Source: Roseobacter sp. SK209-2-6
Lineage (GTDB): Bacteria > Pseudomonadota > Alphaproteobacteria > Rhodobacterales > Rhodobacteraceae
Direction of reading: 5' to 3'
DNA length: 58,862 nt
Assembly (NCBI RefSeq): GCF_000169455.1
Contig: NZ_AAYC01000019.1
Location: forward strand, 1-58,862
Part shown: positions 32,728 to 42,300 of the stretch, piece after piece
Numbering within the stretch: the first letter of the stretch is position 1
Layout of the letters: the number at the start of each line of letters is the position of its first letter
Made by a program: the position numbers and the translations under genes
Notes under the pieces: model-generated
What the model was told of the DNA's origin: nothing
Databases searched by the model: none
The model's input: the letters and a program-made list of their open reading frames with translations, nothing else

Positions 32728-34605
32728 ATGGATACTCGTCTTCTTGGCCATTATGAGAACGAGCTAAATTATCTGCGGGATATGGGTGCGGAGTTTGCGG
32801 CGGCTTATCCCAAAATCGCTTCGCGTCTTGGGATGGAGGGAGTTGAGGTTCTCGACCCCTATGTCGAACGTCTGCTTGAAGGTGTGGCCTTCCTCTCAGC
32901 TCGGGTACAGTTAGAACTGGAGCTGCAATATCCGAATTTTACCTCCAACCTGTTGGAGATCATCTACCCACATTACCTTGCGCCGACGCCATCGATGATG
33001 ATTGCGAATTTTGACCCGGACCCCAGTAACTCAGCGGTCAAAAGCGGCTACCTCATGCCAAGAGGGTCCATCCTGCGTTCCAGGCTGAAAGAGGGGGAGC
33101 AAACACCATGTGAGTTTCGCACCGCGGCTGACGTTACCCTCTGGCCGCTAGAGGTTACGGAAGCGCAGTATATCGATGGGCGTGGTGACCTGGTCGCAGC
33201 AGGGGTCGCGGCAGGGTACGATGCCAAAGCCGGGATTAGATTGCGCCTGAAGCGACGGGATGGGGAAAAGCTGCGCGATCTCAAACTCGACCGGTTGCTG
33301 TTCTATCTGGGCAATGCCGCTGGGAACAGTTGGCCTTTGCTAGAGCTGCTGTGCACCCAGGTACAGGGTATTGTCGCGCGCTCAACAGATCGGCGGGCTG
33401 ATTGGCAGCTCCCCTTGCCGGATGGTGCGGTCGTGCAAAAGGGATTTGGCCGCGACGAAGCTCTTCTGCCGGTCCCGGCCAGGGTTTTTGATGGATACCG
33501 CCTGTTGCAGGAGTTCTTTGCCATGCCAGAGCGGTTCCGCTTTGTGGAGCTGCAGGGACTGGCACCAGCCTTTGAAAAAGCAGATGGTGCGGAGGTCGAC
33601 CTTTATATTCCACTTCGCGAAGGCATGCGAGACATCGCGCCAGTTGTGGCGCCCGAGGTTTTCCAACTAAACACAATTCCGGCGGTGAATCTCTTTGAGA
33701 AACGCTGCGACCGGGTTCGGTTGCGGACCCAGGATACTGAGCATCACGTGGTTGCCAATCGGACCGCTGGTCTGGACTTTGAGATCTACGCCCTCTCCAG
33801 TGTTGTAGGTATTAGCGGTGAAGGTAAGGACGATGTGATCTTTCGTCCATTCTACTCCGAAGATGATTTCACTGCCGCAGGTGAGACCCATCCGGCCTAC
33901 TACACGATAAAGAGGCGAATGAGAGAGCGTTCTGAGAAGGAGCGTTTGAGGGGCGTGCGTTCCTCCTACTTGGGATCAGAGACCTATCTGACCTTGGTCG
34001 ACAGATCTCAGGCGCCCTATCCGGCTGGATTAGAGCAACTCGCGGTCAATGCACTGTGCACCAACCGTGACCTCCCTCTCTTGCTTGCGACAGGGGATGA
34101 AGGCGTATTCCATTTGCCCGAAGGTGGACCCGTCAAAAACATCCGCTTGCCGGTTTCTCCAACACGGCCCCAACCATCACTGGGGCAGGGGGATACAGCC
34201 TGGCGGCTGATTTCACACCTGAGTCTAAACTATGTTTCTATCGCAGATAGCGGCAAGGGAAATGCTGCGGCAGCATTGCGGGAACTTGTGGGTCTTTATG
34301 CGCCCTTAGGCAATCGGGTTACTGAAAAGCAACTCGAAGGAATTGTTTCCGTTTCGAGCCGTCCCATCGTGCGGCGGATGAGCGATGAGATCCTTTCGAC
34401 CGCGGTACGCGGCATGGAGATCTCGATCGGCTTTGACGAGAGCTATTTTGAAGGCAGCAATATCTATGCGCTCGGCGCTGTGCTGGAGCGTTTCTTTCAT
34501 GGTTATGCCAATATCAACTCATTCACTGAAACAGTGCTAAAAACCGAAAAACGGGGGGAAATCGCCAGATGGCGTCCGCAGAAGGGCCTGGGCCGCATCA
34601 TATGA
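32728..34605 (+). CDS. tssF: T6SS baseplate protein TssF
   Basis: 625 residues, normal for TssF (ImpG/VasA). The N-terminus LGHYENELNYLRDMGAEFAA, AYPKIASRLGMEG and LQYPNFTSNLLEIIYPHYLA is diagnostic. The C-terminal part includes RGMEISIGFDESYFEGSNIY and VLERFFHGYANINSFTETVL. With TssE, TssG and TssK it builds the baseplate wedge. It starts one base after the tssE stop and overlaps tssG by 37 bases. Confidence 0.97.
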   Translation: MDTRLLGHYENELNYLRDMGAEFAAAYPKIASRLGMEGVEVLDPYVERLLEGVAFLSARVQLELELQYPNFTSNLLEIIYPHYLAPTPSMMIANFDPDPSNSAVKSGYLMPRGSILRSRLKEGEQTPCEFRTAADVTLWPLEVTEAQYIDGRGDLVAAGVAAGYDAKAGIRLRLKRRDGEKLRDLKLDRLLFYLGNAAGNSWPLLELLCTQVQGIVARSTDRRADWQLPLPDGAVVQKGFGRDEALLPVPARVFDGYRLLQEFFAMPERFRFVELQGLAPAFEKADGAEVDLYIPLREGMRDIAPVVAPEVFQLNTIPAVNLFEKRCDRVRLRTQDTEHHVVANRTAGLDFEIYALSSVVGISGEGKDDVIFRPFYSEDDFTAAGETHPAYYTIKRRMRERSEKERLRGVRSSYLGSETYLTLVDRSQAPYPAGLEQLAVNALCTNRDLPLLLATGDEGVFHLPEGGPVKNIRLPVSPTRPQPSLGQGDTAWRLISHLSLNYVSIADSGKGNAAAALRELVGLYAPLGNRVTEKQLEGIVSVSSRPIVRRMSDEILSTAVRGMEISIGFDESYFEGSNIYALGAVLERFFHGYANINSFTETVLKTEKRGEIARWRPQKGLGRII

Positions 34606-35606
34606 GCCTCTTTGACCAGTTGGTCGATGCCCCTGAGAAGCACCATGTTTTTCAGGCCCTTCGGATATTGGAAGCACATTTTGATGAGGCGCCGCGTCTC
34701 GGCGAAAGCCGCCGTCCACGAGAAGACGCTCTGCGTTTGGGGCAGGAGGCAGAGCTTGCTTTCCCTCCTTCAACAATTGCGGATTTCAAACCCGCATCGG
34801 CCGCAGGTCCGGCCCGGCTGACCAATCGGTTCTTTGGCCTGTTCGGACCACAGGGGCCTTTGCCCTTACATCTGACAGGCTACGCACGGGATCGGCAGCG
34901 CAATCACCGAGATTCCACCATGGTGGGTTTTGCAGATATGCTGACGCATCGCATGATGTCCCTGCTTTACCGCGCTTGGACCCAGGGGGCGCCGGCGGTC
35001 AGCTTTGATCGCGATGATGATCCAATTGCTGATCGAGTTGCCGCGATAGCAGGGTATCATGGTGTGGGACTTCAGGACCGTGATGCGATGCCGGATCTGG
35101 CAAAGCTGCACTACGCGGGTTTCATGGGGCAGGGGACCAAAACACCAGAAGGGTTGGTTTCCATTCTTTCTGATTTCCTCAAGGTGCCAGTGCAGCTGGA
35201 AGAGTTTGTTGGCAGTTGGCTGCAGCTAGAGCCTGATGATCGCTGGCAGTTGGGTGCCGGGGTAGGAGGGCTTGGTCAAAGCACCAGTATTGGTGAAAAG
35301 GTCTGGAGCCGCTCGGCAAAATTCCGACTGAAGATTGGACCTCTCTCTCTGACGGACTATGAACGTCTCTTGCCAGGAGGGACGGCGCTGGAGAGGTTGC
35401 GCGCCATCGTGCGGAGCTATGTTGGTGATTTTCTGGATTGGGATGTGAACCTTGTTCTGGCGGGCGATGCAGTGCCGCGTGCCAGCCTGGGAGGAACGAC
35501 AAGGTTAGGCCATACAAGCTGGGTCCGATCGCGCCCGGACCCGGATGCAGATCAACCAGATGCAGAAGACCTTTTTTTGTACCCGGGCAGCATGCCGGGA
35601 AATTGA
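34569..35606 (+). CDS. tssG: T6SS baseplate protein TssG
   Basis: 345 residues of the TssG (ImpH/VasB) family: HHVFQALRILEAHFDEAPRL, RFFGLFGPQGPLPLHLTGYA, DMLTHRMMSLLYRAWTQGAP, then VPVQLEEFVGSWLQLEPDDR and WDVNLVLAGDAVPRASLGG. The ATG at 34569 (behind gggggaa) overlaps tssF; an alternative ATG at 34602 would remove 11 residues. Confidence 0.95.
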   Translation: MASAEGPGPHHMSLFDQLVDAPEKHHVFQALRILEAHFDEAPRLGESRRPREDALRLGQEAELAFPPSTIADFKPASAAGPARLTNRFFGLFGPQGPLPLHLTGYARDRQRNHRDSTMVGFADMLTHRMMSLLYRAWTQGAPAVSFDRDDDPIADRVAAIAGYHGVGLQDRDAMPDLAKLHYAGFMGQGTKTPEGLVSILSDFLKVPVQLEEFVGSWLQLEPDDRWQLGAGVGGLGQSTSIGEKVWSRSAKFRLKIGPLSLTDYERLLPGGTALERLRAIVRSYVGDFLDWDVNLVLAGDAVPRASLGGTTRLGHTSWVRSRPDPDADQPDAEDLFLYPGSMPGN

Positions 35607-35631
35607 GATAGAGTTTAGGGAGTAAGGCGAT

Positions 35632-38355
35632 ATGACTGAGATCAGCCGCGTGGCATTGTTTGGTAAGCTCAACAAATTGGGATACCAGGCGGTAGAGAGC
35701 GCCACCGTCTTCTGCAAGATGCGAGGCAACCCCTATGTGGAGTTGGTGCACTGGATGCATCAACTACTGGCCCAGCAAGACAGCGATCTTCATCGCATAA
35801 TTCAGCACTATGATTTGGACGCCGGCAAGATCGCAACAGAGATGACCCGGTCGCTGGACATGTTGCCTCGGGGCGCCTCCGCGATATCCGATCTGTCGGA
35901 TCATCTGATGGATGCGATGGAGCGGGGCTGGGTCTGGGGATCTTTGCTCTATTCGGCGTCTCAGGTCCGCAGCGGGTACCTCCTCTTGGGTATCCTCAAA
36001 ACGCCTGCGCTTAGAAATGTGCTGTCAAATATGTCTCCGGAAATTGCCCGGATCGGCGCGGATGATCTGGCTGACAATTTTGCAAGCGCCACCGATGGTT
36101 CGCCCGAAGCAGGTATGAAAGCTCAAGATGGTTCTGACGTAACCGGTGGGGGAGCAGAGCCAGGTGAGGCTTCCTCAGCGATGTCGCCTGGTGCCATGGG
36201 GCAGGGCGAAGCCCTGGAGCAGTTCTGTACCGATTTAACAGAACAGGCGCGCAATGGTGACATTGATCCCATTGTCGGACGGGATCAGGAAATTCGGCAG
36301 ATTGTCGATATTCTGATGCGGCGACGGCAGAACAACCCAATCCTTACTGGGGAGGCGGGGGTTGGTAAGACAGCCGTGGTCGAAGGCTTTGCCCTGCGCA
36401 TTGCGCGTGGGGATGTGCCACCGGCCTTGCAAGATGTTCGCTTGTTGGTTCTGGACGTGGGCCTGTTGCAAGCTGGGGCCTCTATGAAAGGTGAATTCGA
36501 AAACCGCTTGCGCCAGGTGATCGACGAAGTGCAAGCAAGCGATGTACCAATCGTTATGTTCGTTGATGAGACTCATACGCTGGTTGGCGCGGGTGGCGCT
36601 GCAGGTACCGGAGATGCGGCCAATCTGTTGAAACCGGCACTGGCCCGTGGAACTTTGCGAACGATTGGGGCAACAACCTGGGCGGAATACAAAAAGTATA
36701 TTGAGAAAGACCCAGCTCTCACCCGCCGGTTCCAGGTTGTGAAAGTGGATGAGCCTGACATTCCTAAGGCCGTTTTGATGATGCGTGGCATTGCTTCGAT
36801 GTTGGAAGGGCACCACAGGGTTCAGGTTCTGGATGAGGGGATCGAGGCGGCGGTAGGCCTTTCCGCACGCTACATTCCTGCGCGGCAATTGCCGGATAAA
36901 TCTGTCAGCTTGCTCGACACCGCCTGCGCGCGTGTTGCGGTTAGCCAACATGCTGTCCCTGCTGAGGTCGATGATAGCCAGCGCCGAATTGAGGCTCTGA
37001 CAACAGAGTTGGAGATTATCGGGCGAGATGAAACCGCAGGTTATGAAGTTTCGGAACGTCGGGAAACCGTAACCAAAGAAATGGCTGCAGAAGAAGAACG
37101 TTTGGCAGAATTGACGGAACGTTGGGATCAGGAAAAGGCGGTTGTGCAGGAAATTCTCGACCTGCGCGCCAAACTCCGAGAGGGGGCCGCGCCCGTGGAA
37201 GATGAGCCCGAAACTGGGGAAGAGGGTTCGCAGGGCGCCAATAATAGCCCGCTTTCCGAAGATCAGCGGGCTGAGTTGATGCAGGCGCTAAAGGACAAGA
37301 ACGCAGAGTTGGAGAGGTTGCAGGGCGATAGCGCCCTGATCTTGCCCATTGTCGACCACCAAGCCGTGGCAAGCGTTGTTGGAGATTGGACGGGAATTCC
37401 CGTTGGTCGAATGGTCAAGGATGAGCTGGAGACCATTCTCAACCTTGAAGAACACTTGGCGAAACGGGTCATTGGCCAGGATCATGCCATGGCCATGATC
37501 TCAAAACGGATCCAGACCAGCCGCGCCGGTCTAGACAATCCTAACAAGCCCATCGGGGTCTTTATGCTGGCGGGTACCTCAGGTGTGGGTAAAACCGAAA
37601 CAGCGCTGGCCCTTGCAGAGGTGCTTTATGGTGGGGAACAGAATGTCATCACCATCAATATGTCCGAATACCAAGAGGCCCATACGGTCAGCTCTCTAAA
37701 AGGCGCCCCTCCGGGCTATGTCGGCTATGGTGAAGGTGGGGTGCTCACTGAAGCGGTTCGGCGCAAACCCTATTCCGTGGTGCTGCTGGATGAGGTCGAA
37801 AAGGCCCATCCGGATGTGCACGAGATCTTCTTCCAGGTTTTTGACAAAGGTGTCATGGAAGATGGCGAGGGCCGGGTTATCGACTTCAAGAACACCTTGA
37901 TCCTGCTGACGACCAACGCGGGTTCGGACATGGTGATGGATATGTGTTCAGATCCGGACCTCTTGCCAGACCCCGAAGGTCTGGCCAAGGCGCTCCGCGA
38001 ACCGCTCCTAAAGGTCTTCCCTCCCGCGTTGTTGGGTCGCATGGTGACCATCCCCTATTATCCGCTCAGCCCGGATATGATTGCAGAGATCACCAAACTA
38101 CAGCTGGGCCGTATTCAAAAACGGGTCCAAGAAGCCCATGGCGTGCCCTTCACTTATTCGGATGCAGTGGTCGACAAGATTGTTGAACGTTGTCAGGAAC
38201 TGGAAAGCGGGGGCCGCATGATTGATGCAATCGTTACCAATACCATGCTTCCGGACATCTCCAATGAATTCCTACGCCGTTTGATGGAAGGCAATGAAGT
38301 GACGAAAGTTGCCATTGATATCAAGGACGGAGATTTCACCTACGCCTTTGACTAA
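35632..38355 (+). CDS. tssH: T6SS sheath-recycling AAA+ ATPase TssH (ClpV)
   Basis: 907 residues. A Clp N-domain (about 1-150) for sheath binding precedes the first AAA+ module with Walker [10 protein letters not shown] (about 239-247) and Walker [11 protein letters not shown]. The middle coiled-coil domain (about 440-560) follows, then the second AAA+ module with Walker [10 protein letters not shown] (about 647-655) and Walker [12 protein letters not shown]. It unfolds contracted TssB/TssC sheath for reuse. It is a regular ClpV in length and motifs. Confidence 0.97.
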   Translation: MTEISRVALFGKLNKLGYQAVESATVFCKMRGNPYVELVHWMHQLLAQQDSDLHRIIQHYDLDAGKIATEMTRSLDMLPRGASAISDLSDHLMDAMERGWVWGSLLYSASQVRSGYLLLGILKTPALRNVLSNMSPEIARIGADDLADNFASATDGSPEAGMKAQDGSDVTGGGAEPGEASSAMSPGAMGQGEALEQFCTDLTEQARNGDIDPIVGRDQEIRQIVDILMRRRQNNPILTGEAGVGKTAVVEGFALRIARGDVPPALQDVRLLVLDVGLLQAGASMKGEFENRLRQVIDEVQASDVPIVMFVDETHTLVGAGGAAGTGDAANLLKPALARGTLRTIGATTWAEYKKYIEKDPALTRRFQVVKVDEPDIPKAVLMMRGIASMLEGHHRVQVLDEGIEAAVGLSARYIPARQLPDKSVSLLDTACARVAVSQHAVPAEVDDSQRRIEALTTELEIIGRDETAGYEVSERRETVTKEMAAEEERLAELTERWDQEKAVVQEILDLRAKLREGAAPVEDEPETGEEGSQGANNSPLSEDQRAELMQALKDKNAELERLQGDSALILPIVDHQAVASVVGDWTGIPVGRMVKDELETILNLEEHLAKRVIGQDHAMAMISKRIQTSRAGLDNPNKPIGVFMLAGTSGVGKTETALALAEVLYGGEQNVITINMSEYQEAHTVSSLKGAPPGYVGYGEGGVLTEAVRRKPYSVVLLDEVEKAHPDVHEIFFQVFDKGVMEDGEGRVIDFKNTLILLTTNAGSDMVMDMCSDPDLLPDPEGLAKALREPLLKVFPPALLGRMVTIPYYPLSPDMIAEITKLQLGRIQKRVQEAHGVPFTYSDAVVDKIVERCQELESGGRMIDAIVTNTMLPDISNEFLRRLMEGNEVTKVAIDIKDGDFTYAFD

Positions 38356-38497
38356 GGTCCCTGACCCCTGAGGTTGGTGGAAACCAGATTTCGCTAAGGG
38401 GCAAGGGTTGGATCCTGATCCTTGATAAGCACAATAGCACAGGTCAGGCCGCTCTTCTGGCCTGGCAAAATTGAAACAGACCAGTTGGAGTGAGCCC

Positions 38498-39352
38498 TTG
38501 GATAGCACCGGACAAGGCAAGATGACGCTTCAGGATCGTGCCCGGGAGTTTATCGAACGCCCGGCAGTCACGAATGCGATCCTGGGGATCATCATTTTCA
38601 ACGCCATCACTCTTGGTCTTAGTACATCCGATTTTGTGACTGATCGAATTGGCGGGCTCCTTGCGGTCATCGACAAGCTGGTTTTGGCAATTTTTGTCTC
38701 TGAACTTGCCGTAAAGCTCTTTGCCTATGGGCTGCGCTTCTTTTCTTCCGCCTGGAACATCTTTGACCTCGCAGTTGTGAGTGTTGGTTTGTTGCCAGAT
38801 CGACAGGGTCTTTCTGCGTTGCGCGGTCTTCGGGTTATCCGGGCGCTGCGCTTGCTTTCAGTCATCCCGCAGATGCGGGCTGTGGTACAGGCCTTGCTTG
38901 ATGCGCTTCCAGGAATGGGCGCGGTCATTGTCATGATCTCTATCGTCTTCTACGTTTTCGGGGTCATGGCAACATTGATGTACGGCAGCGCCTTTGACGT
39001 CTGGTTTGGAACCCTGGGTCGTTCGCTCTATTCCCTGTTCCAGATCATGACCCTAGAGAGTTGGTCGATGGGGATCGTGAGACCGGTGATGGAAGAGTAT
39101 CCCATGGCATGGGCCTTTTTCGTACCTTTCATCGTCATTACCGCTTTTTCGGTTCTCAACCTCTTTATCGGCCTTTTGGTCAATACCATGCAATCTGCTG
39201 TGGAAGCAGAGGCTGAGGCGGAATTTGAGCAATTGCGAGAGCTGGTTCGCAAGGAAACCGATGTTGTCGATGCCCATGTGCTGGAATTGCATGAAGAGCT
39301 CAAAGCCCTTCGCAAGGAAGTCGCCTCTCTGAAAGGAGAAGGAAATGGCTGA
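38498..39352 (+). CDS. Bacterial voltage-gated sodium channel (NaChBac/NavAb type)
   Basis: 284 residues from the TTG at 38498 (GGAG seven bases upstream); the ATG at 38522 is the main alternative. Six membrane segments are visible. S4 (residues about 108-127, LRGLRVIRALRLLSVIPQMR) has arginines every third position. The pore loop carries TLESWSM (T185-M191), the exact selectivity filter of bacterial sodium channels such as NavAb. The C-terminus after S6 is an acidic neck and coiled coil (AEAEAEFEQLRELVRKE, LELHEELKALRKEVASL). It sits inside the T6SS operon and overlaps the next gene by eight bases, so the two are translated together. This placement is unusual; the link to secretion is inference. 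Confidence 0.93.
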   Translation: MDSTGQGKMTLQDRAREFIERPAVTNAILGIIIFNAITLGLSTSDFVTDRIGGLLAVIDKLVLAIFVSELAVKLFAYGLRFFSSAWNIFDLAVVSVGLLPDRQGLSALRGLRVIRALRLLSVIPQMRAVVQALLDALPGMGAVIVMISIVFYVFGVMATLMYGSAFDVWFGTLGRSLYSLFQIMTLESWSMGIVRPVMEEYPMAWAFFVPFIVITAFSVLNLFIGLLVNTMQSAVEAEAEAEFEQLRELVRKETDVVDAHVLELHEELKALRKEVASLKGEGNG

Positions 39353-42300
39353 TAGCTCTCAGAAGTTCATTTCGCGCAATCGCGCGCCGCGGGTTCAGAT
39401 TGAATATGACGTGGAGCTTTATGGCGCTGAAAAGAAGGTGCAGCTCCCGTTTGTCATGGGGGTGATGAGCGATCTTTTGGGAAAGAGCAAAGAAACTCAG
39501 CCCGCGGTTGCGGATCGTAAATTCCTGGAAATCGATGTCGATAATTTTGACAAACGAATGAAATCGATGGCCCCACGGGCCGCTTTCACCGTGCCCAATA
39601 CGCTGACAGGTGAAGGCAGCCTTGCCGTGGACCTTACTTTTGAAAGCATGAAGGATTTCTCCCCCGGCGCAATAGCACACAATGTAGAAGCCCTGCGCCC
39701 CCTGCTCGAAGCGCGCAACCAGCTCCAGACCTTGATGGCCTATATGGATGGTAAGTCGGGGGCTGAAGAACTGATCGAGAAGATACTCCAATCTCCTGCG
39801 CTTCTGGCCTCTCTCTCGCAGGGAGAAAACGGCCAGAGTGAGGAAGCCGCGCTGGCACTGGAGAGCTTGCGGGGGCAGGCGTTGTCAGACGAGGATCAAG
39901 ATCACAGTGAAGCAGTCCTTGGGCAGTTGCGAAAGCAAGCACCCGTGGAAGAGGTTCATGAAGACAGTGCGGCAGCAACACTGGATGCGCTGCGTCAAGT
40001 CCCGGTACCACCGCCAGAGGCAGCGGATACCAGTGCCGAAATTCTTTCTGAGCTGAGTGAAGCCGCAGTAGAGGTGAGACGCGAAGAAGATGATAGCGTG
40101 GAGGTGGCCCTTTCTTCCTTGGAGGTTGCTGACGAAGAGGCGCTTGAGTTTGATGCCACTTCGGAGGTTCTGAATTCACTACAAGCAAACGAACCAGAGC
40201 CTGTGGCCACCAAGGAGAGTACTTCTGACGTTCTTGCCGAGCTTGCGACACAGGGAGAGGAGCAGAACCTACCAAGTTCAGACCGATCCGAGCTCGAAGC
40301 GGTCTTGGGTGATTTGGCGGAGACAGATCTCCCATCGCTAGAGGAAATAGATCAGAGTGCCGAAGTACTTTCGGGCCTTGCAGCGACCGCTGAGGACATT
40401 GTCGAAAGTGAACCTGGAGAAGAACTGGCTGAGGTGCTTTCAAGCTTGCCGGAGATCGAGCCGGATACAGCCAACCAGGATGTCGCCACCGACGCCGTTT
40501 TGAGTGGCTTAGAAACTACCGAAATAGCCTCCCCCGAGAGTGAGGATGACGAGGATCTCGAAGCAGTGCTTTCAACTGTGCCCGCTGCAGACGAAGCGTC
40601 CTTGGAAGTGGAGACTACTGATGTTCTGGCGGCACTCGGTGAGACTGAGATAGAGGAAGAAACCGTTGAGGAAGGCCTGGATAGTATCCTGGCAGGGTTT
40701 GAGGCTGCCGAGGAAGAGTTCCCGGCAGAACCCCAGATAGAGGCGGTGCTTTCATCGTTACCTTTGGGCGACCCTACCCCTGAAGCGGTCGCATCTTCAA
40801 ATGAGATTGATGCAGCGCTGAATGAGCTTGCGCTGGGGGCAGATGACCTTGGGCCGGACAAATCAGAGGAAGAGAGTGCCAGAATTTTGGCGGATCTCGA
40901 GATGGAGACACAGGCCCCCAATGCCGACCCAATAGGGGAGTTGGATCAGGTTCTGGAAAACCTTGGAGAAGAAGCACCCGCTGCGCAGGAAATCGATGTT
41001 GAGGCGGCGTTTGATGATATTCTATCAGACTTGGCAGAGGTGCCAGATGACCAGGACGCGGACGACAGTCTTGACGACATCCTAGATGATCTGGGAGCTA
41101 TTGGTGACGCTGATGAGGAGCCCGCGGACGCGGCGCTGGATGACATCTTAGCGGGGCTTGATGCAGGGAGTGTCGAGGAGTCGGAAGCTACAGAGCAGGA
41201 TAGCGCGGAGGCGATCCTTGCCGGACTGGAGAGCCAGGAAGCACCGCCATCCGAAGAGGGCGGTTTAGGGGATGCCCTGAATGAGCTTTCGGAAAAAGAA
41301 ACACCCGAGCGGGAAAGCTCTGAAGATCTGGAACTCGCGGATCTATTAGGCGACCTGGCAGGTGATGCAGAGGAGGCGGGGAGCCTAGAAGCCGCCTCAG
41401 ATGATCTCGACGACATACTGGCCGACCTTGGAGACAGTGCTGCAAGTGTCGAGGAAGATGCCACCGCTGGTGAAGCCAAAGAAAACCTTGAGGATGTGCT
41501 TGCTGCACTGGAAGGATCAGCTGAGCCCCTGGAGCAGGAGGACGGGCTGAGTGATATTCTGAACGATCTTTCCGAAGGCGAGAACAAAGTGGATGAGTTG
41601 TTCGAGGAAGACCCGGAGCTGTCTGACTTGTTGGGGGATCTAACAGCGGCAGTAGAGACAGAAAGTGCCACCGATGACACCCTCGGAGAATTGGATGACA
41701 TCTTGTCGAGCCTTGGCGATGAGGAAGCTGGCCCAAATTCGGACGGAGTTGTAGGCGAGGCCACGGCAGAAGAACCAATAGCCGCCGTTGCAGATGACGA
41801 GCATGATGAACTTGATGCCTTGCTGAGCGATTTGGAGGCTGGCGAGTCCGCTGATGATGATCTTAGTTCGCTTCTCGGCAAGACCGATGTGACTGAGGGG
41901 GCCAGTGACCTCGATAATCTCCTTGCAGATCTGGGAATTGACGAAACGGGTGCATCAGCTTCGGATGCCGTGGACGAGACTGGGCCATCGTTAGAAACTG
42001 AGTTTGCCTATGGAACAATCAGTGCTGACCGGCCTGAACCGCAAAAGCTGATACGTAAACGATTCCGGATTGCTCTGCTGGGGGATTTCTCTGGGCGGGC
42101 TGCAAGGGGCCTAGTGGAGGCCGGGGGCGAACTGGCGACCCGCCCAGAAATTCAACTGGACCCGGACACTGTCGAGGAGGTGATTGAAGGGTTCAAAACC
42201 GAATTACGCCTACCCATCGGGAAGGAGGGCGCAGCGATCAGTGTCAAGCTTGGGGAGCTGGATGACCTGCACCCGGATGAGCTGTTTGACAATGTTGATC

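Noticed and set aside
38445-38464. Hairpin caggcc/ggcctg between tssH and the sodium channel gene as a terminator
   Set aside because: The stem is only six base pairs and no T tract follows, so I do not call it a terminator.
40946-41881. Serine-rich minus-strand frame within the giant fusion gene
   Set aside because: Poly-serine arises from reading the antisense of Asp/Glu/Ala-rich repeats; the real gene is on the plus strand.
39840-41950. Possible CRISPR or DNA-level tandem repeat
   Set aside because: Repetition is at protein level (acidic leucine units) with varied DNA and spacing; there is no constant direct repeat with unique spacers and no cas gene.
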